64,000 nucleotides of DNA from Crambe crambe (taxonomy: Eukaryota; Porifera; Demospongiae; Poecilosclerida; Crambeidae): the NCBI GenBank assembly GCA_963924555.1, contig OZ004586.1, positions 1,736,001-1,800,000 on the forward strand, given 5' to 3'. Both the position numbers and the translations under genes were made by a program. The notes below the pieces were generated by a model, which worked only from the letters and a program-made list of their open reading frames with translations, was not told the DNA's origin and did no database searches. Position 1 is the stretch's first letter; each line of letters starts with the position of its first letter. This document shows, in pieces, positions 55,601 through 63,099 of the stretch.

Positions 55601-57936
55601 ATTAGTTGATAGATATCTGGTAAATGGGTTACCAGTGAACGTGTAGATTCTTTTACAAATGCTTCTTCTATGAGGTTTTCCAATCTTGAGTACACCTCTT
55701 GTATTGAATCTTTTTCACTAATTTTTTCTTTGTCAGGCACTAATGGATTATCATTTATTTTAGCAATAATTTCAGATGGAAGGCTCAAGTCAGTCAATCC
55801 TAAATCTAATTTCAATATGGACTTTGCATTAGCATTAATAGAAAGGACAGGATTAGAGTCTGATGTGTCATCAAGCCTTTGTATTTGTTTATACTGCTGC
55901 TTCATGTAAGTTGTTTCAAGCTCCTCAAGCTTTTCAAGGAGGTTTCGTTGTATTTCTTCAAGGAATTGAATCAAACAAGAGTTATCTTGCACTTGAAGAT
56001 GCTCATTGGAAAAAATCAGGTATTCCATCTGAGTTTCTGCTTTATTGATAGACATTGATTTAGTTGAGTGAATCACTTCTTCTTCTTGTTCTTGCTCCTT
56101 ACCATCCTCAGCCCTTGAATTATACTTTGTTAGGCAGTAGGGAGGCCGTCTAACTTTAAAAAATTCAATGTAACCATCAGTCATAGTGGAATCAAAATAT
56201 TTGGCAACACTAGGGTCACAGTAATACCAGCCACGATCCAGCCTTGAACTATCTTTTCCAGTCTTTTTCCGGGCATCAATAAATCCAGAATATCTCAATG
56301 GTGTCTTCCAAAAACCATCAACAACCAGATAATCTGTTCTACTTTTAGCTATGTGTCTTTTTCCAGGCTTTCCGGGCTCACCTGCAGTACCATCACAGCC
56401 ATCAACTCGAGAAGACACATTAATTCTATGACTGAGGTTATGGTCAATACCATTCTTCATGAAAATATCAATATGTCCACCTTTTCCTCCACCACCTGCT
56501 CTACCCCCTTTACCAGCATTGCCTCCGTCAGCACTAACTCCATCTACCCCCCTTGAGTACAAGAAAGCATAATTAAATAATCTCTCCTTATAGCCTCTTC
56601 CATAAAGAACTTGGACGCCACCAATTGATTTTCCATATGCTTGACAATTATCCTTACTTTTCACGTTTGGATAGTTTGACTTAATTTTTTCAGTGCAGTC
56701 ATTCACTTCCCATGTAGTGATTAAGTCCAACTTATTAAAAACACCAAATCGGCTGAGATTATCTGATTTGCTACGCTTTGCCTTCCCATCCTGCCCATTT
56801 CCCCCATGTTGCCCATCCCCACCATCACCACCTTTGGAACACAGAGTCAAGAGTTCAGAGTTTTCAATCTCATCAGCACAAATCAGAATATTGCCCCCAC
56901 TCTCTCCTGGCTCACCAGACTTTCCATTCTTCCCATGAGCCCCTGATCCTTTGCCATCACTGGCACGAGAAAGGGTCCAGCAAGATTTTCCATCTGACCC
57001 AGAAACATCTATCTCTCGTTCTCCTGATACAATGAGTTTTGATGCAACAATTACCACATTTTTCACATTGCATTCACTGTAATGTATTGAGGCATCTAAG
57101 TAGAAGCACTCTTTGCACAAGAATTGGACTTCTTTATAGTTACCAGTGCCTAACCAATGAGTCTGATCAGATAAAGAAAGACTGGCTGCTGTAATAGTAA
57201 TAATGGGATGGTTTGACGAGCCTTTTTCTTTGCGCTGAATGATACCATAATGCTTCAAAAGCTTTAAGGCAGCTTCAATATTTTCATCTGATAAGCTATT
57301 CATTCCAATCAAACCTGCAAGGCCAACCTTTTCTGATTTATTTAAAGACCTTTCTTTGCCAATCTTGAGGTACTGAGAAATGTTTTCTTGCATAGATGTG
57401 AGTTTGCAGACCCATTCATATCTAGTGAGTCGTGTTTTCAAGAATTTTGTGAATTCATCTTCCATAGTTAATTCATTTTGCAATTCCTGAGCCAATTCTG
57501 CACACTCTGTCAATACTCCTTTTTTAAATGCAATCACCAAATCATTCACATCCAAATGTGTGGCTGAAGGAAGATCTTTGCACAGACCATTATCAAGATA
57601 TTCAGCTAGTTCTTTGTAATGTTGATAGGAAGGTAAGGAATAATTAATCACAGAAATGATTTTCTGGGAATACTTGCTGAAAAAAGATAGCAAGCTCCCC
57701 TTGCCTGCTATACGAACTACATCTGACATAAGAGAATGCAATTCTTTAACACGTGTATCATCAGAGCAGCTCTCTGTAGACACATGCTTCACAAGTAAAT
57801 GTGGTATCACTTTTGCTATGAGTAGAGACAACTTCCTAAAGTATTCAGAAATTGCAATGGATTTAACAAGCTGTGAATCACCTTCATGATCAGTAATGCT
57901 TGCCAGGGAAAGCTTGAAATCAGGAGTGTCTTCCAT
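46603..57936 (-). CDS. Giant single-exon protein: Gly-rich region, SecA-type ATPase, two Cys-protease-like domains
   Basis: 3777 codons without intron. ATG at 57936 has A at -3 and G at +4. Layout by residue: 1-270 helical; about 300-390 and 465-530 Gly-rich (GGDGGDGQHGGNGQDGK; GKGGRAGGGGKGG); 550-1500 mostly helical. A SecA motor spans about 1500-2090: PRDTQMVAS (about 1520), Walker A STGEGKT with K1558, VDEVDS with D1657/E1658, GVTGTLGEH (about 1903), TNLAGRGTD with G2022-R-G and GRAARCGDPGS from 2058. A short repeat-like helical part follows at about 2212-2260. A cysteine-protease-like domain has GLNCMINA (C2655) and GNHFVAIV (H2756). A hydrophobic Ala/Gly-rich segment lies at about 3025-3160, then a second GNDCLIHAAM motif (C3504). 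The tail ends KKRKK. Known: SecA drives bacterial and plastid export. Here the substrate, partner and location are unknown, and acquisition by ancient transfer is inferred. No TM signal anchor is seen at the N-terminus. Confidence 0.85.
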   Translation of the reverse strand: MEDTPDFKLSLASITDHEGDSQLVKSIAISEYFRKLSLLIAKVIPHLLVKHVSTESCSDDTRVKELHSLMSDVVRIAGKGSLLSFFSKYSQKIISVINYSLPSYQHYKELAEYLDNGLCKDLPSATHLDVNDLVIAFKKGVLTECAELAQELQNELTMEDEFTKFLKTRLTRYEWVCKLTSMQENISQYLKIGKERSLNKSEKVGLAGLIGMNSLSDENIEAALKLLKHYGIIQRKEKGSSNHPIITITAASLSLSDQTHWLGTGNYKEVQFLCKECFYLDASIHYSECNVKNVVIVASKLIVSGEREIDVSGSDGKSCWTLSRASDGKGSGAHGKNGKSGEPGESGGNILICADEIENSELLTLCSKGGDGGDGQHGGNGQDGKAKRSKSDNLSRFGVFNKLDLITTWEVNDCTEKIKSNYPNVKSKDNCQAYGKSIGGVQVLYGRGYKERLFNYAFLYSRGVDGVSADGGNAGKGGRAGGGGKGGHIDIFMKNGIDHNLSHRINVSSRVDGCDGTAGEPGKPGKRHIAKSRTDYLVVDGFWKTPLRYSGFIDARKKTGKDSSRLDRGWYYCDPSVAKYFDSTMTDGYIEFFKVRRPPYCLTKYNSRAEDGKEQEQEEEVIHSTKSMSINKAETQMEYLIFSNEHLQVQDNSCLIQFLEEIQRNLLEKLEELETTYMKQQYKQIQRLDDTSDSNPVLSINANAKSILKLDLGLTDLSLPSEIIAKINDNPLVPDKEKISEKDSIQEVYSRLENLIEEAFVKESTRSLVTHLPDIYQLMESVYNPIFLIHLDRKKSLQNTLNLLHIAENKAPRPDFHTKISSMKQNIKPRYEWSKLSQAHQDLLNISTYSDKKFQKKAVAVYLKLCSQESIENIDEQFAKCFQGDPRSLKISPFRKPLKGFETSCSADLPLSSQTKLALEILMVFINEANEKSYGKFHFPNILQAIEREYKAYHSTISDHDLMFIMTYIQDKLNKILLERAQLENLFCENFLSEKEELGSYKGGFIFYQEESYPIVDIKYLPREHEVHVISRHDTFKINLQNLEVMLNGKAINFPEALLISKLDIKSIWKDIEATFIKGINDKKIKNFLNKVSLPKNEYKYQLAALLQQACTARDIQFDVFSFQPPSLWVEKLILSTVQKQYNDHDPNFVAKIETKIDGLSQCYDKSLYCTIYMEFLQETFRRSTSFKVNLLEALKRMCSIFIDQNLCSLVTEQGMTQIGIKDADYIFSDLIDSEIIDSTGMFLPHITEHRVEQYCSSQEVDALFLKTVFTMQKCIGQLSGKELSLWNHKLGELHLQLTLQLTGRDNDVCDMLLVHIYQMQKHYGEQKVLEFVELVWSQSQRDISSDKLVDLFSKCSSKEWIFSIVNSQIERSKQVNEGNSVSPLLQALDNLHSFDWEAQRNKECTAEEIIESIKSQHPSKEHLFSVLDAIKENIADIKEKEKSKSQFYFNVDDEQLKKELNSLKINKYSKHHIGHWATKFKEDVSSRKSLQNSHLIEAFAVMRRGVTLFYETEKNEKGVAPRDTQMVASLLFFQNLSAQGGVHITKLLQQISTGEGKTMILCMVAIYKVLIGEKVDIVTSSSVLATRDATDLKPLYALFNISVSHCCHEELSKRHKAYEADIVYGDISHFQRDILETYFYDLDIRTERRCDNVFVDEVDSMLVDKGQNMLYLPHALPDMNCLDQIYLEIWSLVNAKDFLGLEQEQEELYFALRHKLLGAIAPNTFTEISGISEKQSENIFESLVKNGTIDSNDHCLTSTNFTAIKDCVETFMREKHIRNEILMIIQQHIEAKPLIQGIPKALHPFIKKSLRSWIHSAVCAKYFHHNKEYIIDIDRRESASDRYPRIIIMDIDTGVEQESSEWGSGLHQFLQLKHNLRLSTESLKAVYMSNISFFKRYKNIIGVTGTLGEHKLFKQLYENTLIVEIPTNKPSRLIIELPVCCSTKEEWEQAVYSDVQEKLRNNRAVLLICEDIKGARDLHHFLNFEGENLNPVLYFSSHQEKLEERARFKPRQLIIATNLAGRGTDIKLNDEVRRNGGLHVCLSYLPPNVRVELQAYGRAARCGDPGSCRMIFHDKEGDLNNAIQKRNLSEAYRIDEIEADYFKNIKFQEELFQKFKNLYCEIRFKNKDEPECRVVLDYCLDCWAFFLDLYTDAIESIPKKSYHEAKSEKDRILLAFKNEVQMRLNDFVIDKLPPSRLMQVGHTFMKRELKRGNKFKDANNKPDFEKAVSLYKQAAMVSNDPFASYYLAAAQLNTNNKGKIALKQTFYEIIPLFQHKIRQCQTHAIMLQLANRHQNQTLTGNVQYFQEQKQHEIELYSQFISSMQDIIGKEITLNMFDHTDWGEEGAWVLFKIVQEEFSLKHPRIAKNYCKRLDSLLSSNESYFTYEVKIREKVKYLRREGKEVSRDDFIGVLPDKEKFWSLLKEKNLITRETKTVLPLSDEEVAKGIALRDELIGYWNPSTDIDKVQLESWDCLDIHSFDWIEGLKEEEKEHIYSLLKEKHILSSEGQLMDLDLVKPLEIPLQDSCVKYYKAIKDTLWHHTIYRFILDHLHDCAEIDAEKELSDSNASNEATTQNSVVDVLISLNPNANVSSEGEVNHGHIIESAPESAFIPESEDFPNIRDHVPTEALNGKFREQLMDNNLRATDVSGSGLNCMINAMIQHAKRDYHTPNFQEANTVRNSVKQKHPHLDLSGMLHCDDEIASEVLACVNDKCSSEIGRVSGFIASSDGPILYGDTSDGRFTSGKHVAIWQQGNHFVAIVHQQEFIESSYQVESDDSVDFKKEVPMISKAQLQKLESLDIVSKAKTNGKYKICKPIEEIESKLLKADSLPTEDRDQMRKFLTLKLEVDFKTLSNSPRVLASNQSHVLHDDLCLYAVIKGFKMKKTSKEIDNKCSKLKIKRKILNQYLKHKKIQELTLEQYKKMIESTKFLTDTERLGVENFVLLMNQFRSNATRTLKNQQSTILELETPEISLRRLADVFEDSIQDKQDVLGWFSDNQCDLVINLAEQKWSWKSIFTSLSVIAIGVAQIAVGAVLLVASPGSASFVCNGLISEGVSDMIFGIQGLVQGHCNWSQYFEHKKMSVAITIATAGIGAYLARGTEASRYAYKAFGNANKEVAKSTAKQTGKSLGKVMTKQVCKKIVKKAAGAAVDAGINLACNKIVEEMSQSIDGLSQCIVDSFDNMTEDEEFTGKVTAFLTKQNTEKAEKCLHQILTRVMQRKTFLEIWDYIESKLQIGANVATQAYGSASKHLQMANKKIKGKGLMKGIGYASRFAPLITETIKIGLVKEKMDLLKKELIQELDQHIVTERDKGLLNPKACKEILKKELSEMKQYLSQGISQRGRTIVTTCLQIVGQELKKHSIIWGKEIVIHKIKSHMDMRQLKKYERKLSTARYEENHSIVAKYERKLIRLMSCTHSPKVFAHLIEHHSVELGPAYAIPTLEMITGRRIKLVSNDGKPLLNMQEQHVTGEPIEIKFIPRKGSQPGHFFAGGESFSFDQHGNDCLIHAAMKGAGKTDYIALDIRKKIASACKNRNHPCYNYIKSGIARNYVEIALIGAGRPQWWSPVYPFLKAYGEEVQGISGLENWNRFNPDGKSGLRYMNLDICHILSWNDMLSIINDGSKTNGGGVDSLNKLVNFFLPTIEDVQEERSIFNKSKGREIFLNVYKNDQNYIKGASRAREIVKSFSKPDKKNDSDRKELEKYLYSAPGNLRLGDASINRKIKKSMDHNPDEQRSQIIYEEFQGCKHFSEPKKDEKGGIMTSYYPVKNEKMNKKRKK

Positions 57937-59230
57937 TATACTGAGTTATAAAAGGTTATGCACTCCAGGGCCCCAGGCCCTAAGACGTATGGTACACACA
58001 CAGGTAGAAGAAAATGGGAAATTCTCAATCTGTTTTCGTTAGGCTGTCTTAACCTATTTATATATCTAGGATAGAAGAAGCTCTGAATCCAGCTGGCATT
58101 GACTATAGTATCGATGATGTATAAGCTGCAAGAGTAACTTGTCAATCATAGAATTCTCTACAGTTTCCACGATTATCTACAGGAAAGATGTAACAGCAAA
58201 CATTGTTACACAATTCACATATAAAAGTACTGAAACAATCATGCACTCTCTGAGATTAATCAATCTACAAGGGAAATTTCAGAGTTATAAATAAGCTAGT
58301 GTATCTAATGTAGACACAGCATCCTATAATGCTCTTAATGCAGTACTTGCTAGGAACCAAGCACATGTAAGAGCCGAAGGGTGCCTACGTAGGCGAGAAC
58401 AACCATTCGGCATGCCACTATGCCAGTTAGAGGTAGCACAGCAGTGAAGCCTAAAATACCCCTTGAACTCCCACCACCACCTTCTGGCCCAATTCATGTA
58501 TTTGAATATTGGCTCCATGAGTAAATAATTTAATATTTCATGATAAGTGAATATGATTAAATAAAGAGAAATGCAATCGTTCAGCGTGTGCTTGCACAGT
58601 GACAAACAACTAGTGGTCACTCTCCTTTAATGCTGATGTTTATGCCAGCAAAGAATCCAGGCCCAGAACGTGTCCAAGTAACCAAGTACTTAAACCTAAC
58701 ATAGATCTACTGTTCAATTGCCAAGTGTCCAATGCTTCTTGAATAATGTTTCCCATTTGTTGTTTATCTGGCAATGATATGCAATAGCTTTGGAATCATA
58801 ACTGGTTATTTGGTTCCATACTGGAACATCACCTTGGGCATTAGAGTCATGATTTGATCCTGCACATTTGAATCTAAGTGTATGTATTTTTGACTCTCCA
58901 CCTGATGATGGGCTAAGTGATGGAATTGGGGTATCATTGGGGTCAGACACACTAAATTCAGTTTCCTACGTATAATGGCATTTAATGATCTATGAAATAC
59001 TCTACATAGCGACGAGTGATTTCTGATTATCTTGTATGTCTTCTCTTCACCCTCCACTTGTAGCTCTTCACTTTCATGTCTCATTTCAATAGACAGAAAC
59101 TGGATGACGTATAAAAAAGGATCGCCAACAGACAGTATGATGAGAAGATCTCTCCAAAAAACGAATGGGAATGGCCATTTTATCCGCGTGTGCATAGTTT
59201 GCATTCCTACGTCACATGACTAAAGCAGTG
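57937..59230. other. Upstream flank of the giant gene
   Basis: Minus-strand frames at 59204-58806 and 58950-58714 (SDPNDTPIPSLSPSSGGES..) could be 5' exons or a separate small gene, but no domain is recognisable and splice links are unclear. I see no confident promoter. Confidence 0.3.
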
Positions 59231-59490
59231 TGTCCGACCCCCCCCCCCCTGTGTCAAATTCCTATACATGAGTGGTTCTGCACAGTCAGCAAAATTTGAA
59301 GTCTGATTGAATTTCTGACAAAATATTTGGCATACAGGTGGTTTGCAAAACATGCATACACACTCACATAATATTTAACATTGCATTCACCACCCAACAT
59401 AACGTCATGTGACGTAATTACTTAAAGTGTCCAAGATTTTCTTGGACATTAGAACCACTCATGTATAGGAATTTGACCAGACCCCACCCA
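59231..59490. mobile_element. Inverted-repeat element
   Basis: GTCAAATTCCTATACATGAG plus TGGTTCT (from about 59252) recurs inverted at about 59452-59478 (AGAACCACTCATGTATAGGA then ATTTGAC). Internal small palindromes include GTCATGTGAC and TCCAAGATTTTCTTGGA. A poly-C run lies at the left edge. Confidence 0.7.
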
Positions 59491-59861
59491 ATTAAAAAAG
59501 GGAAGAATGGGTGTGGCTTGCGAGACTAATCGATAGCGGCACTGATTTGCAAAGTAGAATCTTAGTCACAAAACAAAGATCAGTCTCTATGTACTGCTCT
59601 AACAGATGGCCATAACAGAACTGTGATAACTATAGCCAGTGAGTCAGTACCCCCGGTCCAGTTTTGGACCCGGAACAAAATTTTCGTGACAGGTCACAAT
59701 TGCATGTAGCTATGGCCTCACAACTTCAATTTTCCCTCTGACACCCCTACTACAGGTGCTCAAAAGCTGGGCTACAATCAATTACTATAGCTACCTACAC
59801 AGAAGAGGGAAGAATGTTTAAAAACTCAAAATTCATTCAATAACAAGAAGGAAAAAATCGA

Positions 59862-59894
<33 letters not shown>
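59862..59894. repeat. Poly-G run
   Basis: About 30 consecutive G. Similar runs occur at 28236-28254 and at the very end of the window (63985-64000). The 59.9-60.9 kb flank has no recognisable gene. Confidence 0.95.
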
Positions 59895-59895
<1 letters not shown>

Positions 59896-60937
59896 GGTTT
59901 CATGTGACATACCAAATACATTCCTGGCTATCAACTTTAAAGCTAGATTACATGTACTGACTTTGGACTTATTACCACTGATGTATGAGCTGGAATGGAG
60001 TCAGATAGAAAGGAGGATGAGCCACTATAAGATAATAGAGCACAATGTCTAGCTATGTCAATCCTTCAACAAAGAAATCCTTTATTTAACTAGCTAATAG
60101 ACATATCCAGTTAATATCATCACAATAATTATTGATAGTGTGTTAATGTTATTATAGCCTAGTGCATGATTCTTTTATCTGGAATACATGCCTATTGTAT
60201 ACAGTGAACAATATAATAAACATTATGTAATATCATTACCTCTTGTGAAATGTGTGTGAGAAAATAACACATCAAAGGTGTATGAAATTCTATAAAATAA
60301 ACAAACCATACCAAGTAGAAAAATTATTCTTACACACACTTTAGAGCTTCATTCTCTCTGTGACAATCATCTGGTAACATAACATCACATTCATTAATAG
60401 TTTTTCTCTGCGATGATCATCTGGTATATAACATATTACATCACATTACATTGCACATGTGCAAACTTGGACAACATAATTCAAAAACACAATGATAATC
60501 ATCCTACACAGTAAAATATATCACACCCAGAGCACAATTTTCTTCTCATGGAACCTTTGGCTTCAAAACAAACATCAGTCCATTCCAGCTTTCAATATGC
60601 ACATGAAGCAATCCAGCATGCACAACTAACATCAACCACATCGATTCAGATCATTAGGCTATGTTAATACCGGCGACCCTTACCACACATGCATAGTTCA
60701 GTGAGCTAGTCGCGGACAACAGCAGAGAGTCGTGTGGAAAATCACTATTCAGCTTATACGCTTGGAAATAATTATAAACTAACTAAGCTATCTTGGTACC
60801 TTGTTGCTCTTCTCTAGGCTTTAGTTCATGCTTCACAGCAAGAACTTGCATGCGCAGAACACTCTAAGAGATGGAGGACTATGATGCAGAATATGTGAGA
60901 AAGCTTTTTTGAATATGCAGGGAAATCCCCTGCACAC

Positions 60938-61098
60938 AGCCAGAAGGAGAACTTGTCTCCACTCAGATTTGGAGACAAGTTCCAAGAAGCATTCAAATAT
61001 GTTCACTTTATTATAACCTGCACAGTCTATTGATAATTATTTTTTGGTAGTTTGATACATTCATTGTGAAGCCATTTATCACTTTCTCCTTCTGGCTG
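60938..61098. repeat. Nested hairpins
   Basis: GAACTTGTCTCC / GGAGACAAGTTC form a perfect 12-bp stem with a 10-base loop (about 60951-60984). CAGCCAGAAGGAGA (about 60938) is inverted as TCTCCTTCTGGCTG (about 61085). Probably a degenerate inverted-repeat element. Confidence 0.5.
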
Positions 61099-61160
61099 TC
61101 TGCAGAGACAGTAGCTGAAGTTAAATCTTCTGTTGATTTTTGACATTTTTTGAAGGGAAA

Positions 61161-62006
61161 TAGCGTAAGCCACCGATTATCGACCATACTTTGCCCCTCG
61201 CACCATATCTCCCTAACCGACGGTCGTCAAAGTCTCAAACAACAACCATAGGAAAGATAATTTCATCCTCTATAACGTCATATAAATTATTTTTCTCACA
61301 ATTGGATAGAGATTTGCTATGCTGAATCTACTACGTCAACTAAAAAATCATTTATCGACCACCGACACCAATTTTCGATCACCCGTTGAAAATCATAATA
61401 TCAATCATCGTCCGTTCCATTCTTTCTTTCAGTTTTGCTCCACTACATGTTAGGGCCCTTAAAAAGATACTTTTATACTATTTTATGCTATAAAATACAT
61501 CATCATAATAAATTTTATAAAAAATGAACGAAGCATTTCTACCATAAACTGCTTCACAATTTAACGGTGGAATGGAACTGCTGCAGAAGCTCTCCTTTTT
61601 GTTGGATTCTGGTGATACTTTTCGGAGACAGTCTTCATTGGTCTGTGTTTCATATTCCTACAGAATCCAGTCATAATCTATCCATACAGTCCTCACTAAA
61701 CAATCACCAAATTCGACTTTAAGTCGATAGCTTTCGTACCTTATAAGCGATCTTCCAGAGCCATGGCGATAGGTAACGTGAGCTAGTAACTTACTTTCAT
61801 ACTGCAGTTGATAAATAAGTGCTGTTGAAGTCCTGTTTTCTCTCTAGAGCTTGTAAGTTTTTCCCATATATTTTTCAATGCAGCCATTTTCTTAAACTCC
61901 GTTTACGTTTGTTTACTACCGTAGACTGTCCGTATACTAAGTGGTCGATAATTGGTGCTGCCACGGTCGATAATAGGTGCTGGTCGATAATTGGCGGCTT
62001 ACGCTA
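61161..62006. mobile_element. TIR element with TA flanks (Tc1/mariner-like MITE)
   Basis: The left end TAGCGTAAGCCACCGATTAT and the right end ATAATTGGCGGCTTACGCTA are inverted. TA at both edges fits a TA target duplication. The subterminal word GGTCGATAATTGG/TAGG is repeated three times near the right end. There is no transposase frame, so the element is non-autonomous. Confidence 0.75.
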
Positions 62007-62139
62007 TACACAATGCAAATCAGTAGGTGACTGTGGAAAAGATTTTGATTACCATATGGCCAGAAATATTGGCAGAAGTTAAATTTGGCGGATTGCTCTG
62101 ACTCTCAATCGATCATAGTCTGGCATAGCAGTGACCCTT

Positions 62140-62653
62140 ACCAACCCAAGGGAAGGGAAAGGGTCTGGGGACATTAGCATCAATGACTTGTGTCTCACGT
62201 CAAGATCTTGACGCCACCAATCAGATTGCTTGATGGATAATTATTACATTTTTATGATGTATTCATGAAGTACAATAATGAACGCAGAGATAAGGGCTAA
62301 GAAGCTGTTCAAGATGATAGATTTATGTGCAGAAAATGCTATATCAAGGTATCTAGTCAAAGTTTTAATACATATACCAGAATTTGAGTAAGGCTCTTGA
62401 TGCCTTGATCCCTCAAGCTGCTGGGGTTACTAGGAAACGAGATCATCTTAGTGCGGACTATTTTCAACCTCCCCCATTGGGCCAACCAATTTTGCTTCCT
62501 CCTCCATTGTTCCTTTGATATATGCACGCAAAATCATGATTATACCGCGCACATGATAATCTGGATGAAAATTAATGTTCCTGGAATTCCAAAGTGACAA
62601 GTCGTTGATGCTAAAATTAATGTCCCCAGACCCTTCTCCTTCCCTCGGGTTGG
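62140..62653. mobile_element. Inverted-repeat element carrying a small exon-like insert
   Basis: Left arm at 62140-62191 (ACCAACCCAAGGGAAGGGAA, GGGTCTGGGGACATTA, CATCAATGACTTG) is inverted at about 62597-62653. The interior contains two exon-like stretches (see the next entry). Confidence 0.7.
62279..62519 (+). CDS. Small possible two-exon gene fragment inside an inverted-repeat element
   Basis: 62279-62351 reads MNAEIRAKKLFKMIDLCAEN then AISR up to a GTATCT donor. After about 40-45 bp the sequence encodes SKALDALIPQAAGVTRKRDH, LSADYFQPPPLGQP and a Pro/Leu end at TGA 62517-62519. The intron would be very short and acceptor phase is uncertain (AG just before TAAGGCT keeps the frame). It is not recognised and may be a captured gene fragment. 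Confidence 0.2.
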
Positions 62654-62746
62654 AAAGCTGTGTTAGGGGACATCATATCTACAAAAGTATCTGGATACCG
62701 GATTCTAGGACGATCCAGCTGTTGTTTCACTGCGTCACTAGCTAGT

Positions 62747-63094
62747 AGTCTCGCGGGCCAGACTCGATTCTTTCCTTTCTCTTGGGGGCGGGGGAAAGAA
62801 AGAGTCTGGCCAAACTGCATTGGACGTTTCGTTTGTGCTGACTCAGCATCATAGGGGTAGCGCGGGCGTTGTGTTTTGACTATGATGTACCATGACGAAA
62901 CATTGACGGCCGGCTGGCCAATAGAAAAATTAACTGCTACTGTGACGTATAGTGACGTTTAAAAATTCCCACGTGATTTCTGCGCATGTCCGCCACGATT
63001 TTTGTGGCATAGTACAAACGAAATGTCCGATGCAGTTTGGCCAGACTCTTTCTTTCCCCCACCCCCAAGAAAAAGGAGTCTGGCCCGCGAGACT
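62747..63094. mobile_element. Foldback element with AGTCTCGCGGGCCAGACTC termini
   Basis: Left arm of about 90 bp (AGTCTCGCGGGCCAGACTC to TTGGACGTTTCGTTTGT) is inverted at about 63012-63094, each with a CTTTCTTTCCCCC-type pyrimidine tract. The centre is 160-170 bp. Related to the hairpin at 7894-7943. Confidence 0.8.
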
Positions 63095-63099
63095 ATCTA

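Noticed and set aside
56300..57050. Collagen assignment for the Gly-rich region
   Set aside because: Gly spacing is irregular, with GG and long non-Gly gaps, so strict Gly-X-Y is absent.
49709..57889. Many antisense frames of 60-160 codons on the plus strand across the giant gene
   Set aside because: They lie opposite a well-supported coding frame, have no family resemblance, and are expected by chance from its codon use.
46603..57936. Possibility that the SecA-like gene is bacterial contamination
   Set aside because: Not favoured. Base composition matches the flanks, the ATG context is eukaryote-like, similar AT-rich DNA and mobile elements continue on both sides, and SecA of bacteria is about 800-900 residues and not fused to such modules. 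Only reads can settle it.
58324..58620. 98-codon minus frame with Trp- and Cys-rich end
   Set aside because: No domain, unusual composition, and it overlaps repeat-like sequence (GCCTACGTAGGC).
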